Shown in pieces: positions 25,041-32,700 of a stretch of 64,000 nt of DNA. Positions within the stretch are counted from its first letter, which is position 1. Every line of letters begins with the position of its first letter. The stretch is from Mycolicibacter heraklionensis (GTDB lineage: Bacteria > Actinomycetota > Actinomycetes > Mycobacteriales > Mycobacteriaceae), in contig NZ_LDPO01000011.1 of NCBI RefSeq assembly GCF_001021505.1, positions 100,941 to 164,940 on the forward strand, given 5' to 3'. The notes beneath the pieces were generated by a model. That model had not been told where the DNA came from. It saw only the letters and a program-made list of their open reading frames with translations, and ran no database searches. A program made the translations under genes and the position numbers.

Positions 25041-26696
25041 CTATGCGCTCCCTTCGGCGATACGCCGTACAGCCCTGATAAACACGTCGATCTCCTCGAA
25101 GGTGTTGTAGAACGCGAACGACGGTCGCACGGTGGCCTCCAGACCGTAGCGGCGCAGGATCGGCTGCGCGCAGTGGTGACCGGCGCGCACCGCGATGCCC
25201 TCGGCGTTGAGCGCCTTGCCCACTTCCGCCGGGTCGTGGCCGGCCAGCACGAACGACAACACGCTGGCCTTCTCGTCGGCGGTGCCGACGAGCCGCACCC
25301 CGGGGATGTCGGCCAGGCGTGGTGTGGCGTACTCCAACAGGGCGTGCTCGTAGGCGGCGATGCGTTCGATGCCCACGCGCTCCACGTAGCGCAGGGCTTC
25401 GCCCAGGCCGACCGCGTCGGCGATGTTGCCGGTGCCCGCCTCGAATTTGTTGGGCGGTTCTTGATACAGCGAGCGTTCCAGGGTCACGTCGGCGATCATG
25501 TTGCCTCCACCCTGCCACGGCGGCGTCTCGGCCAGCGCCTCGGCGGTCCCGTACAGTACCCCGATCCCGGTGGGGCCGAAGATCTTGTGCCCGGAGAACG
25601 CGAAGAAGTCCGCGCCCAGCGACTGCACGTCGATGGGAATGTGCGGGACCGACTGCGCTCCGTCGATCAGCACCCGAGCGCCGTAGCGGTGCCCGAGTTC
25701 GACGATGTCGTGCACCGGGGTGACGGTGCCCAGCGCGTTGGAGACATGTGTGGCGGCAACCAGTTTGGTCCGCGGACCCAGCAGGTCCTCGAATTCGCCC
25801 AGCAGCAGGTTGCCCGCGTCGTCCACCGGAGCCACCTTGAGAATCGCCCCGGTCTTCTTCGAGACCAATTGCCACGGAACGATATTCGCGTGGTGCTCCA
25901 GATGGGTGATGACGATCTCATCACCGGGTCGCAGATGCTTGCCGCCCCAGGCGTAAGCGACCAGGTTGATCGCTTCGGTGGTGCCGCGCACGAAGACGAT
26001 GTCCTCGCTGCGCGGCGCACCCAGGAAGCGCCGCACGGTGTCGCGGGAGTCTTCGTAGGCGTCGGTGGCGCGGGCCGCGAGTTCGTGTGCGGCCCGGTGG
26101 ATGTTGGAGTTCTCGTGGGCGTAGAAGTACGACAGCCGGTCGATCACAACCTGCGGCTTCTGCGTGGTGGCGGCGTTGTCGAACCAGATCAACGGCTTGC
26201 CGTTGACGGTCTCGCGCAGGATCGGGAAGTCAGCGCGCACGGCGTTGACATCGAAGACCTCGTGCGAGTCCGGCACCGTAGGAGCCGGTTCGGCGGCCGG
26301 CGCCCGAGGAGACAAGAAGTAGTAGTTCGCCTCGTCTCCGCCGGCGGCCGGTGCCGGGGTGTCCTGCCAATCCAGCTGCGGAACTGCGGGGGCGCCCCCC
26401 GGCCAGCCGGGCGCCGACCCACGCGGAGCGACCGGGACGGACGCCCCGGGCGGGGAGCCGGCCAACACCCCGGGCACGGTCGGCACGATGCCGCTGGGCA
26501 CCGCGAACGCCGACAGGTCGGCCACCCCCGGCGGCAGCAGGCCGGACGGGTCGGGAACCCCGCCCCGCGGCGCCACCGCCGTGGTCTGCGGCGGCGAGTC
26601 CGGACCGGGCTGGGCGGCGTACAGCTGGTTGGCCAAAACCTGCAGCTCAGCGGCGCTGACCGGTAGGTTTACCGGCCCCGGGTCACTTGTACTCAT
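25041..26696 (-). CDS. Cysteine desulfurase with N-terminal encapsulin-targeting region
   Basis: 551 residues. The C-terminal ~400 residues are a type II (SufS-like) desulfurase: [26 protein letters not shown] lysine in [11 protein letters not shown], and catalytic Cys in [10 protein letters not shown]. The first ~145 residues are Pro/Ala/Gly-rich and probably disordered. They contain short conserved-looking islands ([15 protein letters not shown] near residue 15, [12 protein letters not shown] near 60, [10 protein letters not shown] near 125). In Family 2A encapsulin systems such an N-terminal extension loads the desulfurase into the shell. The gene overlaps the encapsulin gene by 14 bases. 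Product: persulfide or elemental sulfur stored inside the capsid, by analogy. Confidence 0.92.
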   Translation of the reverse strand: MSTSDPGPVNLPVSAAELQVLANQLYAAQPGPDSPPQTTAVAPRGGVPDPSGLLPPGVADLSAFAVPSGIVPTVPGVLAGSPPGASVPVAPRGSAPGWPGGAPAVPQLDWQDTPAPAAGGDEANYYFLSPRAPAAEPAPTVPDSHEVFDVNAVRADFPILRETVNGKPLIWFDNAATTQKPQVVIDRLSYFYAHENSNIHRAAHELAARATDAYEDSRDTVRRFLGAPRSEDIVFVRGTTEAINLVAYAWGGKHLRPGDEIVITHLEHHANIVPWQLVSKKTGAILKVAPVDDAGNLLLGEFEDLLGPRTKLVAATHVSNALGTVTPVHDIVELGHRYGARVLIDGAQSVPHIPIDVQSLGADFFAFSGHKIFGPTGIGVLYGTAEALAETPPWQGGGNMIADVTLERSLYQEPPNKFEAGTGNIADAVGLGEALRYVERVGIERIAAYEHALLEYATPRLADIPGVRLVGTADEKASVLSFVLAGHDPAEVGKALNAEGIAVRAGHHCAQPILRRYGLEATVRPSFAFYNTFEEIDVFIRAVRRIAEGSA

Positions 26697-27606
26697 GGAA
26701 ATGGTCCACCGCGACGTCGTCGAGCACAGCGAGCGCATCGTCGGTGAGCACGGCCAGCGAGTTGTACAGCGTGACCAGGTAGGACGCGATCGCCGACCGG
26801 TTGATGCCGGTGAACCGGACCGACAGCCCCGGCGCCTGCTCGCCGACCAGGCCGGGTTGGAACAACCCGACGACGCCCTGACGCTCCTCGCCGGTGCGCA
26901 CCAGCAGGAACTTCGTCTTGGAGTCCTCCACCGGAACCTTGTCGCTGGGCACGATCGGGATACCGCGCCAGGTGATGAACTGCGCGCCGAACAGGTTCAC
27001 CACCACCGGCGGCACCCCGCGGCGGGTGGCTTCGCGGCCGAAGGCGGCCACACCCAGCGGGTGGGTCAGGAAGAACCCGGGGGTTTTCCACACCTTGGTG
27101 ATCAGCGAGTCCAGGTCGTCGGGGGTGGGCGGGCCGGTCAGGGTGGAGATGGTCTGCTCCGGCGTGACCTGCGCCAACAGGCCGTACTCCGGGTTGTTGA
27201 CCAGCTCGAACTCCTGGCGTTCCTTGATGGTCTCGATGGTGAGTCGCAGCTGCTGTGCGACCTGGTCGTGCGGGCTGGAGTACAGGTCGGAGACCCGGGT
27301 GTGCACATCGAGCAGCGTGGAGATCGAGCGCAGGGTGTACTCCCGCGGGCTGGTCTCGTAGTCGACGTACGTCTGCGGCAGCGGTTCCTCCGAACCGGCG
27401 CCCTGCTCGGCTGCAATGGCGACCTGGCCGGGGTTGACCACCCGGTTGACCCGGTAGATACCGGCTTCGACCGGGACCCAGTTCAGCAGGTGCAGCAGCC
27501 AGCGTGGCGTGATGGTGGCCAGCTGCGGGACAGTCTTGGTCGCATTGGCGAGTTGCCGTGCGGCGAGGTCCCCGAGCGCCTGAGATTCGTTCTGAGCGGA
27601 CGTCAT
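26683..27606 (-). CDS. Family 2A encapsulin shell protein (SrpI / MMP-I type)
   Basis: 307 residues, HK97-fold capsid protein. It begins with a Family 2 N-arm (LGDLAARQLANATKTVPQL), then TPRWLLHLLNWVPVEAGIYRVNRV, with RSISTLLDVHTRVSDLYS and VYKR-free core segments, and ends with SDKVPVEDSKTKFLLVRTGEERQGVVGLF. No cyclic-nucleotide domain is inserted, so it is type 2A not 2B. Relatives are Synechococcus SrpI and the major membrane protein I of M. leprae and M. avium. The ATG at 27606 has an excellent AGGAGGAAAG. First gene of encapsulin-desulfurase-cysK-cysE. Confidence 0.95.
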   Translation of the reverse strand: MTSAQNESQALGDLAARQLANATKTVPQLATITPRWLLHLLNWVPVEAGIYRVNRVVNPGQVAIAAEQGAGSEEPLPQTYVDYETSPREYTLRSISTLLDVHTRVSDLYSSPHDQVAQQLRLTIETIKERQEFELVNNPEYGLLAQVTPEQTISTLTGPPTPDDLDSLITKVWKTPGFFLTHPLGVAAFGREATRRGVPPVVVNLFGAQFITWRGIPIVPSDKVPVEDSKTKFLLVRTGEERQGVVGLFQPGLVGEQAPGLSVRFTGINRSAIASYLVTLYNSLAVLTDDALAVLDDVAVDHFHEYK

Positions 27607-27722
27607 TGCTTTCCTCCTGATGAGTGACGGCGCCAATCATGGACTATCGTTCGGGTTTGCCCACCAGTTGCGCTCAGGGCGAATTGAATCCCTCGCAGTT
27701 CGCGCCGCTGCGGTACATGTCG

Positions 27723-27728
27723 TAGGGT
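27723..27728 (+). promoter_or_regulatory. -10 element for leaderless polycysteine ORF
   Basis: TAGGGT, exactly six bases before the ATG at 27735. The spacing places +1 on the A of that ATG, the hallmark of mycobacterial leaderless mRNAs. On the other strand the encapsulin gene must also have its promoter within 27607-27734. Confidence 0.6.
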
Positions 27729-27734
27729 ATGTCT

Positions 27735-27800
27735 ATGTCGAACATCACGCTGCCACAGCCGCACGCTTTGTGCCGCCTTGCCGCGTGTTGTTGTTGTTGA
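27735..27800 (+). CDS. Leaderless 21-codon ORF ending in four cysteine codons (attenuator peptide)
   Basis: Reads MSNITLPQPHAL-C-RLAA-CCCC-stop: TGC at codon 13, then four TGT (27786-27797) directly before TGA. It is too short for usual gene calling. In mycobacteria, polycysteine leaderless short ORFs act as cysteine-responsive attenuators of downstream sulfur genes: ribosomes stall on Cys codons when Cys-tRNA is scarce and alter leader structure. The -10 sits six bases before the ATG. A hairpin at 27807-27828 lies within reach of a stalled ribosome. The next gene starts 92 bases after the stop. Function is by analogy. An in-frame ATG at 27729 is too close to the -10. Confidence 0.7.
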   Translation: MSNITLPQPHALCRLAACCCC

Positions 27801-27806
27801 TTCTCT

Positions 27807-27828
27807 GACGCCCTGATTCCTTAGCGTC
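27807..27828 (+). promoter_or_regulatory. Small hairpin after polycysteine ORF
   Basis: GACGC (27807-27811) can pair with GCGTC (27824-27828) over a 12-base loop. A ribosome paused on the Cys codons would cover the left arm. A possible switch element, but the stem is short and I could not establish an alternative structure. Confidence 0.3.
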
Positions 27829-27892
27829 GCAGCCCGCCCCTATCTCGGCGAGGTGCTGCCGTGCGCGCTTCAGACCAGAAAGTCGACTCGGC

Positions 27893-29191
27893 ATGACCGT
27901 TTCAACCTCCGCTTTTCCTCTTCTCGACACCGGGCCCGCGGTGACCGTTCGCCGCAGGGTCCGTCCCCGTCCGGCCGTCGACATCGACCGGATGACCCGC
28001 TACCACGGCGGCACGTATTCGCACACCGTCGACCGGATCGTGTTCACCGACGGCACCAGCGCACGCACCGACCTGATTCGCCTGAACCCCGGCATCGCGG
28101 CGTATTCGCTGGACTTCCACGGCATCGCGCCCACTCGTCCGTCGGCGTACCGGATCGACACCTGGTCGGCGGTTCCGCACCTGCGCGCCGCCACCCGTGA
28201 CCCTCGCGAAGTTCAGGTCGACTGGATCCTGCGCAACTCGGTCCCGCGGCTGACCACCGTCGAGTTGAGCCGTCGGCTGCGGGACGCCGGATACCGGCTG
28301 GGCCGCGGCAACATCAGCGAACACGAGGCGATCGCCGCCACCCAAGCCGCGATCTGGCGGCTGACCAACGGCTTGGAGCTGGACACCCGTGCCCGCACCG
28401 AGCCGGTCCGGGTGCTGCGCGACCCCGAAGGGGTGACGGTCGAGTTCGAAGAGGCCCTCGAGTTGGGCGGCTACACCCTGGAACTGGTCGCCTCGGAGCC
28501 GGTGACGGTGACCCTGCACAAATCCGACGACGGCCGTACCTGGCGGGAGGTGCCGTCGTCGCGGCTGGCCGTCGGTGCCGCCGGAGCCCACCGCAAGGCA
28601 CTGGGAGTGGGTGCCACCGTCGGCGGCCACCGGTATTACCGCCTGTCGGTAGGCGGACCCGGGACGGCGGCCACCCTCGGCGACGTCGACTTCTGGCTCA
28701 ACGGCACCAGCACCTATCGCAATGCCGACCGCATCGTGGCCCTCTACCGGTATCTGCTGGCCGGTGCGGCAGGGGCGCGCACCACGGCACCGGCAGTGGA
28801 CGTGTCGGCGGCCACCATGGTCGACGGTCTGGTGGGGCCGCTGCGGCTGTCGGTCGCCGACTCCGCCGCGCTGAGTGCCGAGGGTGCGGCGCTGCTGGAC
28901 GCCGACGGGAACGAGTTGACCGGCCCGGTGGAACCGGGCAGCGTCTTCTACCTGCGGCCGCGACCGGGTGCGGTGTCGGCGCGGGTGCGCGTCACGGTGC
29001 CCGGCACCGAAGACGGCTACGGCGGACGGGTCCTCACCGGCATCCCCGGCGATCAGGGCTCGCAGATGTTCACCCCGGTGGCGCTGGCGGTTCCGGCCGC
29101 GCTGGTCGTCGACTTCGATCTCAGCTGGTCGCAGCGGCGGGCCTTGCCGCACCGGTCGCGGCGACCGAGGTCAGGAGTCCGGTCCGCCTAG
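27893..29191 (+). CDS. Thioester-domain-like (TQXA) protein without the thioester cysteine
   Basis: 432 residues. The N-terminal ~150 residues resemble the TQXA/thioester domain of Gram-positive surface adhesins: RYHGGTYSHTVDRIVF, AAYSLDFHGI and the signature ATQAAIWRLTNG. In classical domains Cys in a YCxDL-like position forms a thioester with the Gln of TQxA. Here that position reads YSLDF, and the entire protein has no cysteine. No signal peptide, transmembrane helix or LPXTG motif is seen, so it may be cytosolic. Beta-rich central and C-terminal parts follow. It is divergent from the sulfur-encapsulin operon and preceded by the polycysteine ORF. Function unknown. Confidence 0.75.
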   Translation: MTVSTSAFPLLDTGPAVTVRRRVRPRPAVDIDRMTRYHGGTYSHTVDRIVFTDGTSARTDLIRLNPGIAAYSLDFHGIAPTRPSAYRIDTWSAVPHLRAATRDPREVQVDWILRNSVPRLTTVELSRRLRDAGYRLGRGNISEHEAIAATQAAIWRLTNGLELDTRARTEPVRVLRDPEGVTVEFEEALELGGYTLELVASEPVTVTLHKSDDGRTWREVPSSRLAVGAAGAHRKALGVGATVGGHRYYRLSVGGPGTAATLGDVDFWLNGTSTYRNADRIVALYRYLLAGAAGARTTAPAVDVSAATMVDGLVGPLRLSVADSAALSAEGAALLDADGNELTGPVEPGSVFYLRPRPGAVSARVRVTVPGTEDGYGGRVLTGIPGDQGSQMFTPVALAVPAALVVDFDLSWSQRRALPHRSRRPRSGVRSA

Positions 29192-30694
29192 CGCCGGATC
29201 CGCCAGCGGCAGTCGAACCCGGAACACCGTCCACCCTTCGGTCGACTCCACACCCACCGAGCCGCGGTGCGCGCCGACGATCGAGGCGACGATCGCCAAC
29301 CCCAGCCCGGTGCTGCCCAATTCGCCGGAGCGGGCCTTGTCCGCCCGGACGAACCGCTCGAACAGGTGCGGTACCAGGTCGGCGTCGATACCCGGACCGT
29401 CGTTGGCCACCGTCAACTCCGCGGCGGGCCCACCCACTCCGCCGTGGTCCGCGGTGATGGCCGTCGTGATCGTCACCCCGGGCGGTGTGTGCACCCAGGC
29501 GTTCTTCAACAGGTTGGTGACGACCTGGTGCAGGCGCGCGCGGTCGCCGCGAACCCATACCGGCGCGTCGGGCAGGTCTTTGATCCAGTGGTGGCTCGGT
29601 GCCGCGGCGGCCGCGTCGTTGACCGCGTCGAGCACCAGCTCAGCCAGGTCGACATCTTCGAGCTGCAGGTCCTGGCCTTCTCCGAGCCGCGACAGCAATA
29701 ACAGCTCCTCCACCAGCGACGCCATCCGCTGCGCCTCGGACTCGATGCGGGCCAGCGCATACTCGGTGGTCGGCGGCAGGGCCGCGCTGTCCTGCCGCGT
29801 CAGTTCGGCGTAACCCTGGATCGCCGCGAGCGGCGTACGCAGTTCGTGGCTGGCATCGGTGATGAACTGTCGCATCCGCCGGTCGGCATCACTGCGGTAG
29901 GCAAGGGCGCTGTCGACGTTGTCCAGCAACCGATTCAGGGCTCCGGCGACGATTCCCACCTCATTGCCCGGGTCGACATCGTCGGAGGCCACCCGGATGG
30001 TGATCCGCTCGTCACCCTCGGCCAGCGGCATCGCGGCCACCGAGGCGGCGGTCGCCGCGACGCGACGCAGTGGCCGCAACGCGTAGCTGACCACAGTGAT
30101 GGTCAGGCCCGCGGTGACCAGCAGTGCCAACGTGTAAAGCGCTGAGGCAGCGGCCATTCGGCGATCGACAGTGCGATTTGCCAGGTGCATCGATCCGCCG
30201 ATGAACAACAGGTCGTCGTCGTCGACCGCGCGGGTGTTCACCCGATAGGAGCCCAGGCTGCCCAACTCCACCGTCTGCGGCGGACCACTGGTCCAGTGCC
30301 CCTCGGCGATGGTGGCCACCACGTCGGCGGGCGCGGGATACGGGTCACGCTTGGTGAACACCACCGCTCCGATCACCACGCCGTCGCGCAGCACCGCCAG
30401 CACGTTGCCCGGGGTCTGATCGCTGAAACCGAGCATGGCCGTGCCGATGTTCGACTGGCCGTCGGGCCCCACCACGTTGTCGACGTGGCGATAGTCGGCG
30501 AAGTAGTGGCTGAAGGCATTGAGCGACTCGTAGAGATCGGCGTCGATCGTGGCGGTGACGTAGGTGCGCAGGCTCAGAACCGACACCGCGCCCACCGCCA
30601 CGAACACCACGGTCACGACGGCCGACACTCCCAGCACCAACTGGCGGCGTAAACCGCGCGGACGCCATCGAGGCGGCTTGGGGGCGGCGGTCAT
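29171..30694 (-). CDS. trcS: Sensor histidine kinase (TrcS-like)
   Basis: 507 residues from the ATG overlapping the regulator stop (GTG 30709 is an alternative). Topology: N-terminal transmembrane helix, an extracytoplasmic sensor of about 130 residues, a second transmembrane helix, HAMP, then DHp with phospho-His in FITDASHELRTPLAAIQGY and a HATPase domain with N box LLKNAWVHTP, G1 NDGPGIDADL, F box LFERFVRADKAR and G2 GSTGLGLAI. Length and partner fit TrcS (Rv1032c, 509 residues) better than TcrY. Its 3' end overlaps the convergent thioester-like gene by 21 bases. The symbol is from family resemblance. Confidence 0.85.
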   Translation of the reverse strand: MTAAPKPPRWRPRGLRRQLVLGVSAVVTVVFVAVGAVSVLSLRTYVTATIDADLYESLNAFSHYFADYRHVDNVVGPDGQSNIGTAMLGFSDQTPGNVLAVLRDGVVIGAVVFTKRDPYPAPADVVATIAEGHWTSGPPQTVELGSLGSYRVNTRAVDDDDLLFIGGSMHLANRTVDRRMAAASALYTLALLVTAGLTITVVSYALRPLRRVAATAASVAAMPLAEGDERITIRVASDDVDPGNEVGIVAGALNRLLDNVDSALAYRSDADRRMRQFITDASHELRTPLAAIQGYAELTRQDSAALPPTTEYALARIESEAQRMASLVEELLLLSRLGEGQDLQLEDVDLAELVLDAVNDAAAAAPSHHWIKDLPDAPVWVRGDRARLHQVVTNLLKNAWVHTPPGVTITTAITADHGGVGGPAAELTVANDGPGIDADLVPHLFERFVRADKARSGELGSTGLGLAIVASIVGAHRGSVGVESTEGWTVFRVRLPLADPALGGPDS

Positions 30695-31455
30695 TCGGGT
30701 GGCTTGCACATGTATCCCACTCCGCGCACGGTGTGGATCATCGGCGCCCGATCGGCGTCGACCTTCTTACGCAGGTAGGAGATGTAGAGGTCGACGATGC
30801 TGGTGCGGCCGGCGAAGTCGTAATTCCAGACCCGGTCCAAGATCTCCGCGCGGCTCAACGCCCGCCCCTGGTTGCGCATCAAGAAACGCAGCAGTTCGAA
30901 CTCGGTCGTGGTCAGCGCCATGGCGGTGCCGCCGCGGGTGACCTGGCGGCTGGCGCCGTCCAACGTCAGGTCGCCGACGGTGAGGACCTCGTTCACCGGT
31001 GGTGTCAGCTGACTAGACCGGCGCAGCAGCCCGCGCAGCCGGGCCACCAACTCCTCCAGGCTGAACGGCTTGGTCATGTAGTCGTCGGCGCCCGAGGTCA
31101 GTCCGGTCACCCGGTCGGTCACCGAGTCGCGGGCGGTGAGAAACAGTGTCGGCGTGTAGGGGTCGGATTCGCGGACCCGCTGCAGAATCCGCAGCCCGTC
31201 GATATCGGGCAGCATGATGTCGAGAACCAGCAGATCGGGCGCCCCACCGTGGAACTTGGCCACGGCGTCACGTCCGTTATGGGCGACGTCGACCACCCAC
31301 CCCTCGTAGTGCAGGGCCATGGTCACCAGGTTGGTCAACGCCGGCTCGTCGTCGACCAGCAGCACCCGGATCGGTGACCCGTCGCCGCGATAGATCCGCG
31401 GAAGCTGCCCGAGGATCGCCTTGCGCGGAGGTTGACCGTCCGTGTTACCCGCCAT
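30691..31455 (-). CDS. trcR: OmpR-family response regulator (TrcR-like)
   Basis: 254 residues. Receiver domain: acidic pair in VLLVDDEPA, phospho-Asp in LLVLDIMLPDIDG, TARDS and the conserved Lys in DYMTKPFS. A winged-helix effector domain follows, with LTTTEFELLRFLMRN, ILDRVWNYDFAGRTSIVDLY and HTVRGVGYM. An unusual ~25-residue N-terminal extension precedes the receiver, as in TrcR (Rv1033c, 257 residues). The stop overlaps the kinase ATG by 4 bases. In M. tuberculosis the pair is located elsewhere, so this is a different genomic setting. Confidence 0.87.
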   Translation of the reverse strand: MAGNTDGQPPRKAILGQLPRIYRGDGSPIRVLLVDDEPALTNLVTMALHYEGWVVDVAHNGRDAVAKFHGGAPDLLVLDIMLPDIDGLRILQRVRESDPYTPTLFLTARDSVTDRVTGLTSGADDYMTKPFSLEELVARLRGLLRRSSQLTPPVNEVLTVGDLTLDGASRQVTRGGTAMALTTTEFELLRFLMRNQGRALSRAEILDRVWNYDFAGRTSIVDLYISYLRKKVDADRAPMIHTVRGVGYMCKPPE

Positions 31456-31482
31456 CGGTCGCCATTTTCCACCGAGTCGGGG

Positions 31483-32700
31483 TCATTCGCCGAGCAGACG
31501 TTGCTTCCGCTGGGCGAATTTCTCCGGCGTCAGAATGCCCGAGTCCCGCAATTCGACCAGCGCGCGTAGTTCGGCGACGACACCGATGGCTTTCGACTTA
31601 TCGGCCTTGTCGACCCTTACCGAGGTGTCCGGATCTTCGGGCTCTGCAGCCCGCTTGGGCGGTGCGGTGAGACTGGGTTGGGTGGTTGCCGGGGAACGGG
31701 TGCCGGCGGGGTTCGTCAAGGCGCCCCCGGCCGCGCCGGCCAGGGCCATCTGGGCGTAGGGGAGTTTGGCCGCAGCCGCCATCGGCCCCGCTGCCGCCGA
31801 GGTGGCACCGGATTGTGCCGACACCAAGGTGGCTTCGCGCAGCGCCGAGGGAACGGCCGCCGCCCAGGCCCGCGGCACCGACATGCCGCCCAGCGGTATC
31901 GCCTTGCCCGTGCTGGCCCACGCTGTGCCGGTCCCCGCCAGGCTGGCGGTCGGGACCAAACCGCCTAGGGCGGGCGCGGTTTCACCGATCAGACCCAGCG
32001 CACCCAGTTCGGCTCCTTCGGGAAGGGCGAGTTCGCCCAGGGTCATCGCCAGGCCGCCGAACGCGCCGCCCAGGCCGATCGCCCCGAAGGGCCCGACGCT
32101 GCCCACCTCGAAAACCGCGCTGACCATATCGAACAGCAGACCGGTCGACACCGAGCCGTCGCCGCCGGTGTCGGCGGCGGTATTGGGTGCCGGTGCGGTG
32201 AAGGTGGGGAGTTGGGTGGCTGCGGCGGCGTTGGTGGCGTAGTCGTACATGGCGGTGGCGTCTTGGGCCCACATTTCGCTGTAGTGGGCTTCGGTGGCGG
32301 CGATGGCGGGTGTGTTGGTGCCGAGGAAGTTGGTGGCGATCAGGGTGGCCAGTTGGGTGCGGTTGGCGGCGATGACGGCCGGGGGGACGGTCATGGCGTA
32401 GGCGGTTTCGTAGGCGGTTGCGGCGGCGGCGGCTTGGGTGCCGGCGTGGCCGGCTTTGGTGGCGGTGGTGCTCATCCAGGCGGCGTAGGGGGTTGCGGCG
32501 GCGGTCATGGCTGCTGCCGACGGGCCTTGCCAGGTTTGGTCGGTGAGTCCGGCGATGACGGTTCGGAAGTTGTTGGCGGCTGTTTCGAGTTCGGCGGCCA
32601 TGGTTTTCCAGGCTGTGGCGGCGGCGCGGATGGGTCCTGAGCCCGCTCCGGCGTACATCAGCGCAGAGTTGACTTCAGGCGGCAGCGCGGCAAAGTTCAT
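31483..32700 (-). CDS. PPE-SVP family protein with C-terminal SHOCT domain (second of tandem pair)
   Basis: 405 residues. Starts MNFAALPPEVNS with the WxG-type TWQGPSAAAMTAA turn of PPE proteins. The SVP signature appears as GGMSVPRAWAAA. The last ~30 residues, ELRALVELRDSGILTPEKF and following, form a SHOCT domain, a small helical module often linked to oligomerisation or membrane partners. No PE gene lies next to it. The ATG overlaps the stop of the upstream PPE gene (ATGA). Residues 1 to about 169 are identical to the upstream copy; the rest has diverged. Presumed type VII secretion substrate, although the PE partner and its YxxxD/E signal are not encoded here. Confidence 0.9.
   Translation of the reverse strand: MNFAALPPEVNSALMYAGAGSGPIRAAATAWKTMAAELETAANNFRTVIAGLTDQTWQGPSAAAMTAAATPYAAWMSTTATKAGHAGTQAAAAATAYETAYAMTVPPAVIAANRTQLATLIATNFLGTNTPAIAATEAHYSEMWAQDATAMYDYATNAAAATQLPTFTAPAPNTAADTGGDGSVSTGLLFDMVSAVFEVGSVGPFGAIGLGGAFGGLAMTLGELALPEGAELGALGLIGETAPALGGLVPTASLAGTGTAWASTGKAIPLGGMSVPRAWAAAVPSALREATLVSAQSGATSAAAGPMAAAAKLPYAQMALAGAAGGALTNPAGTRSPATTQPSLTAPPKRAAEPEDPDTSVRVDKADKSKAIGVVAELRALVELRDSGILTPEKFAQRKQRLLGE
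32192..32700. repeat. Direct repeat copy 1 (5' part of second PPE gene)
   Basis: 509 bases that recur at 33451-33959 with offset 1259. By line-by-line comparison I find three differences (one near 32635 and two in the last 15 bases), all silent. It covers the PPE domain from the start codon inward. Confidence 0.9.

Noticed and set aside
26683..27606. Phage major capsid protein as evidence of a prophage.
   Set aside because: The HK97-like protein is a Family 2A encapsulin by sequence and by its desulfurase neighbour; no other phage genes are present.
27620..27808. A 62-codon plus-strand frame that reads the TGT/TTG tract as poly-Leu.
   Set aside because: It lacks a promoter at its start, and the frame with ATG exactly six bases after TAGGGT and TGA right after the Cys codons fits a known regulatory class. 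The repetitive tract does mean the Cys reading needs conservation evidence.
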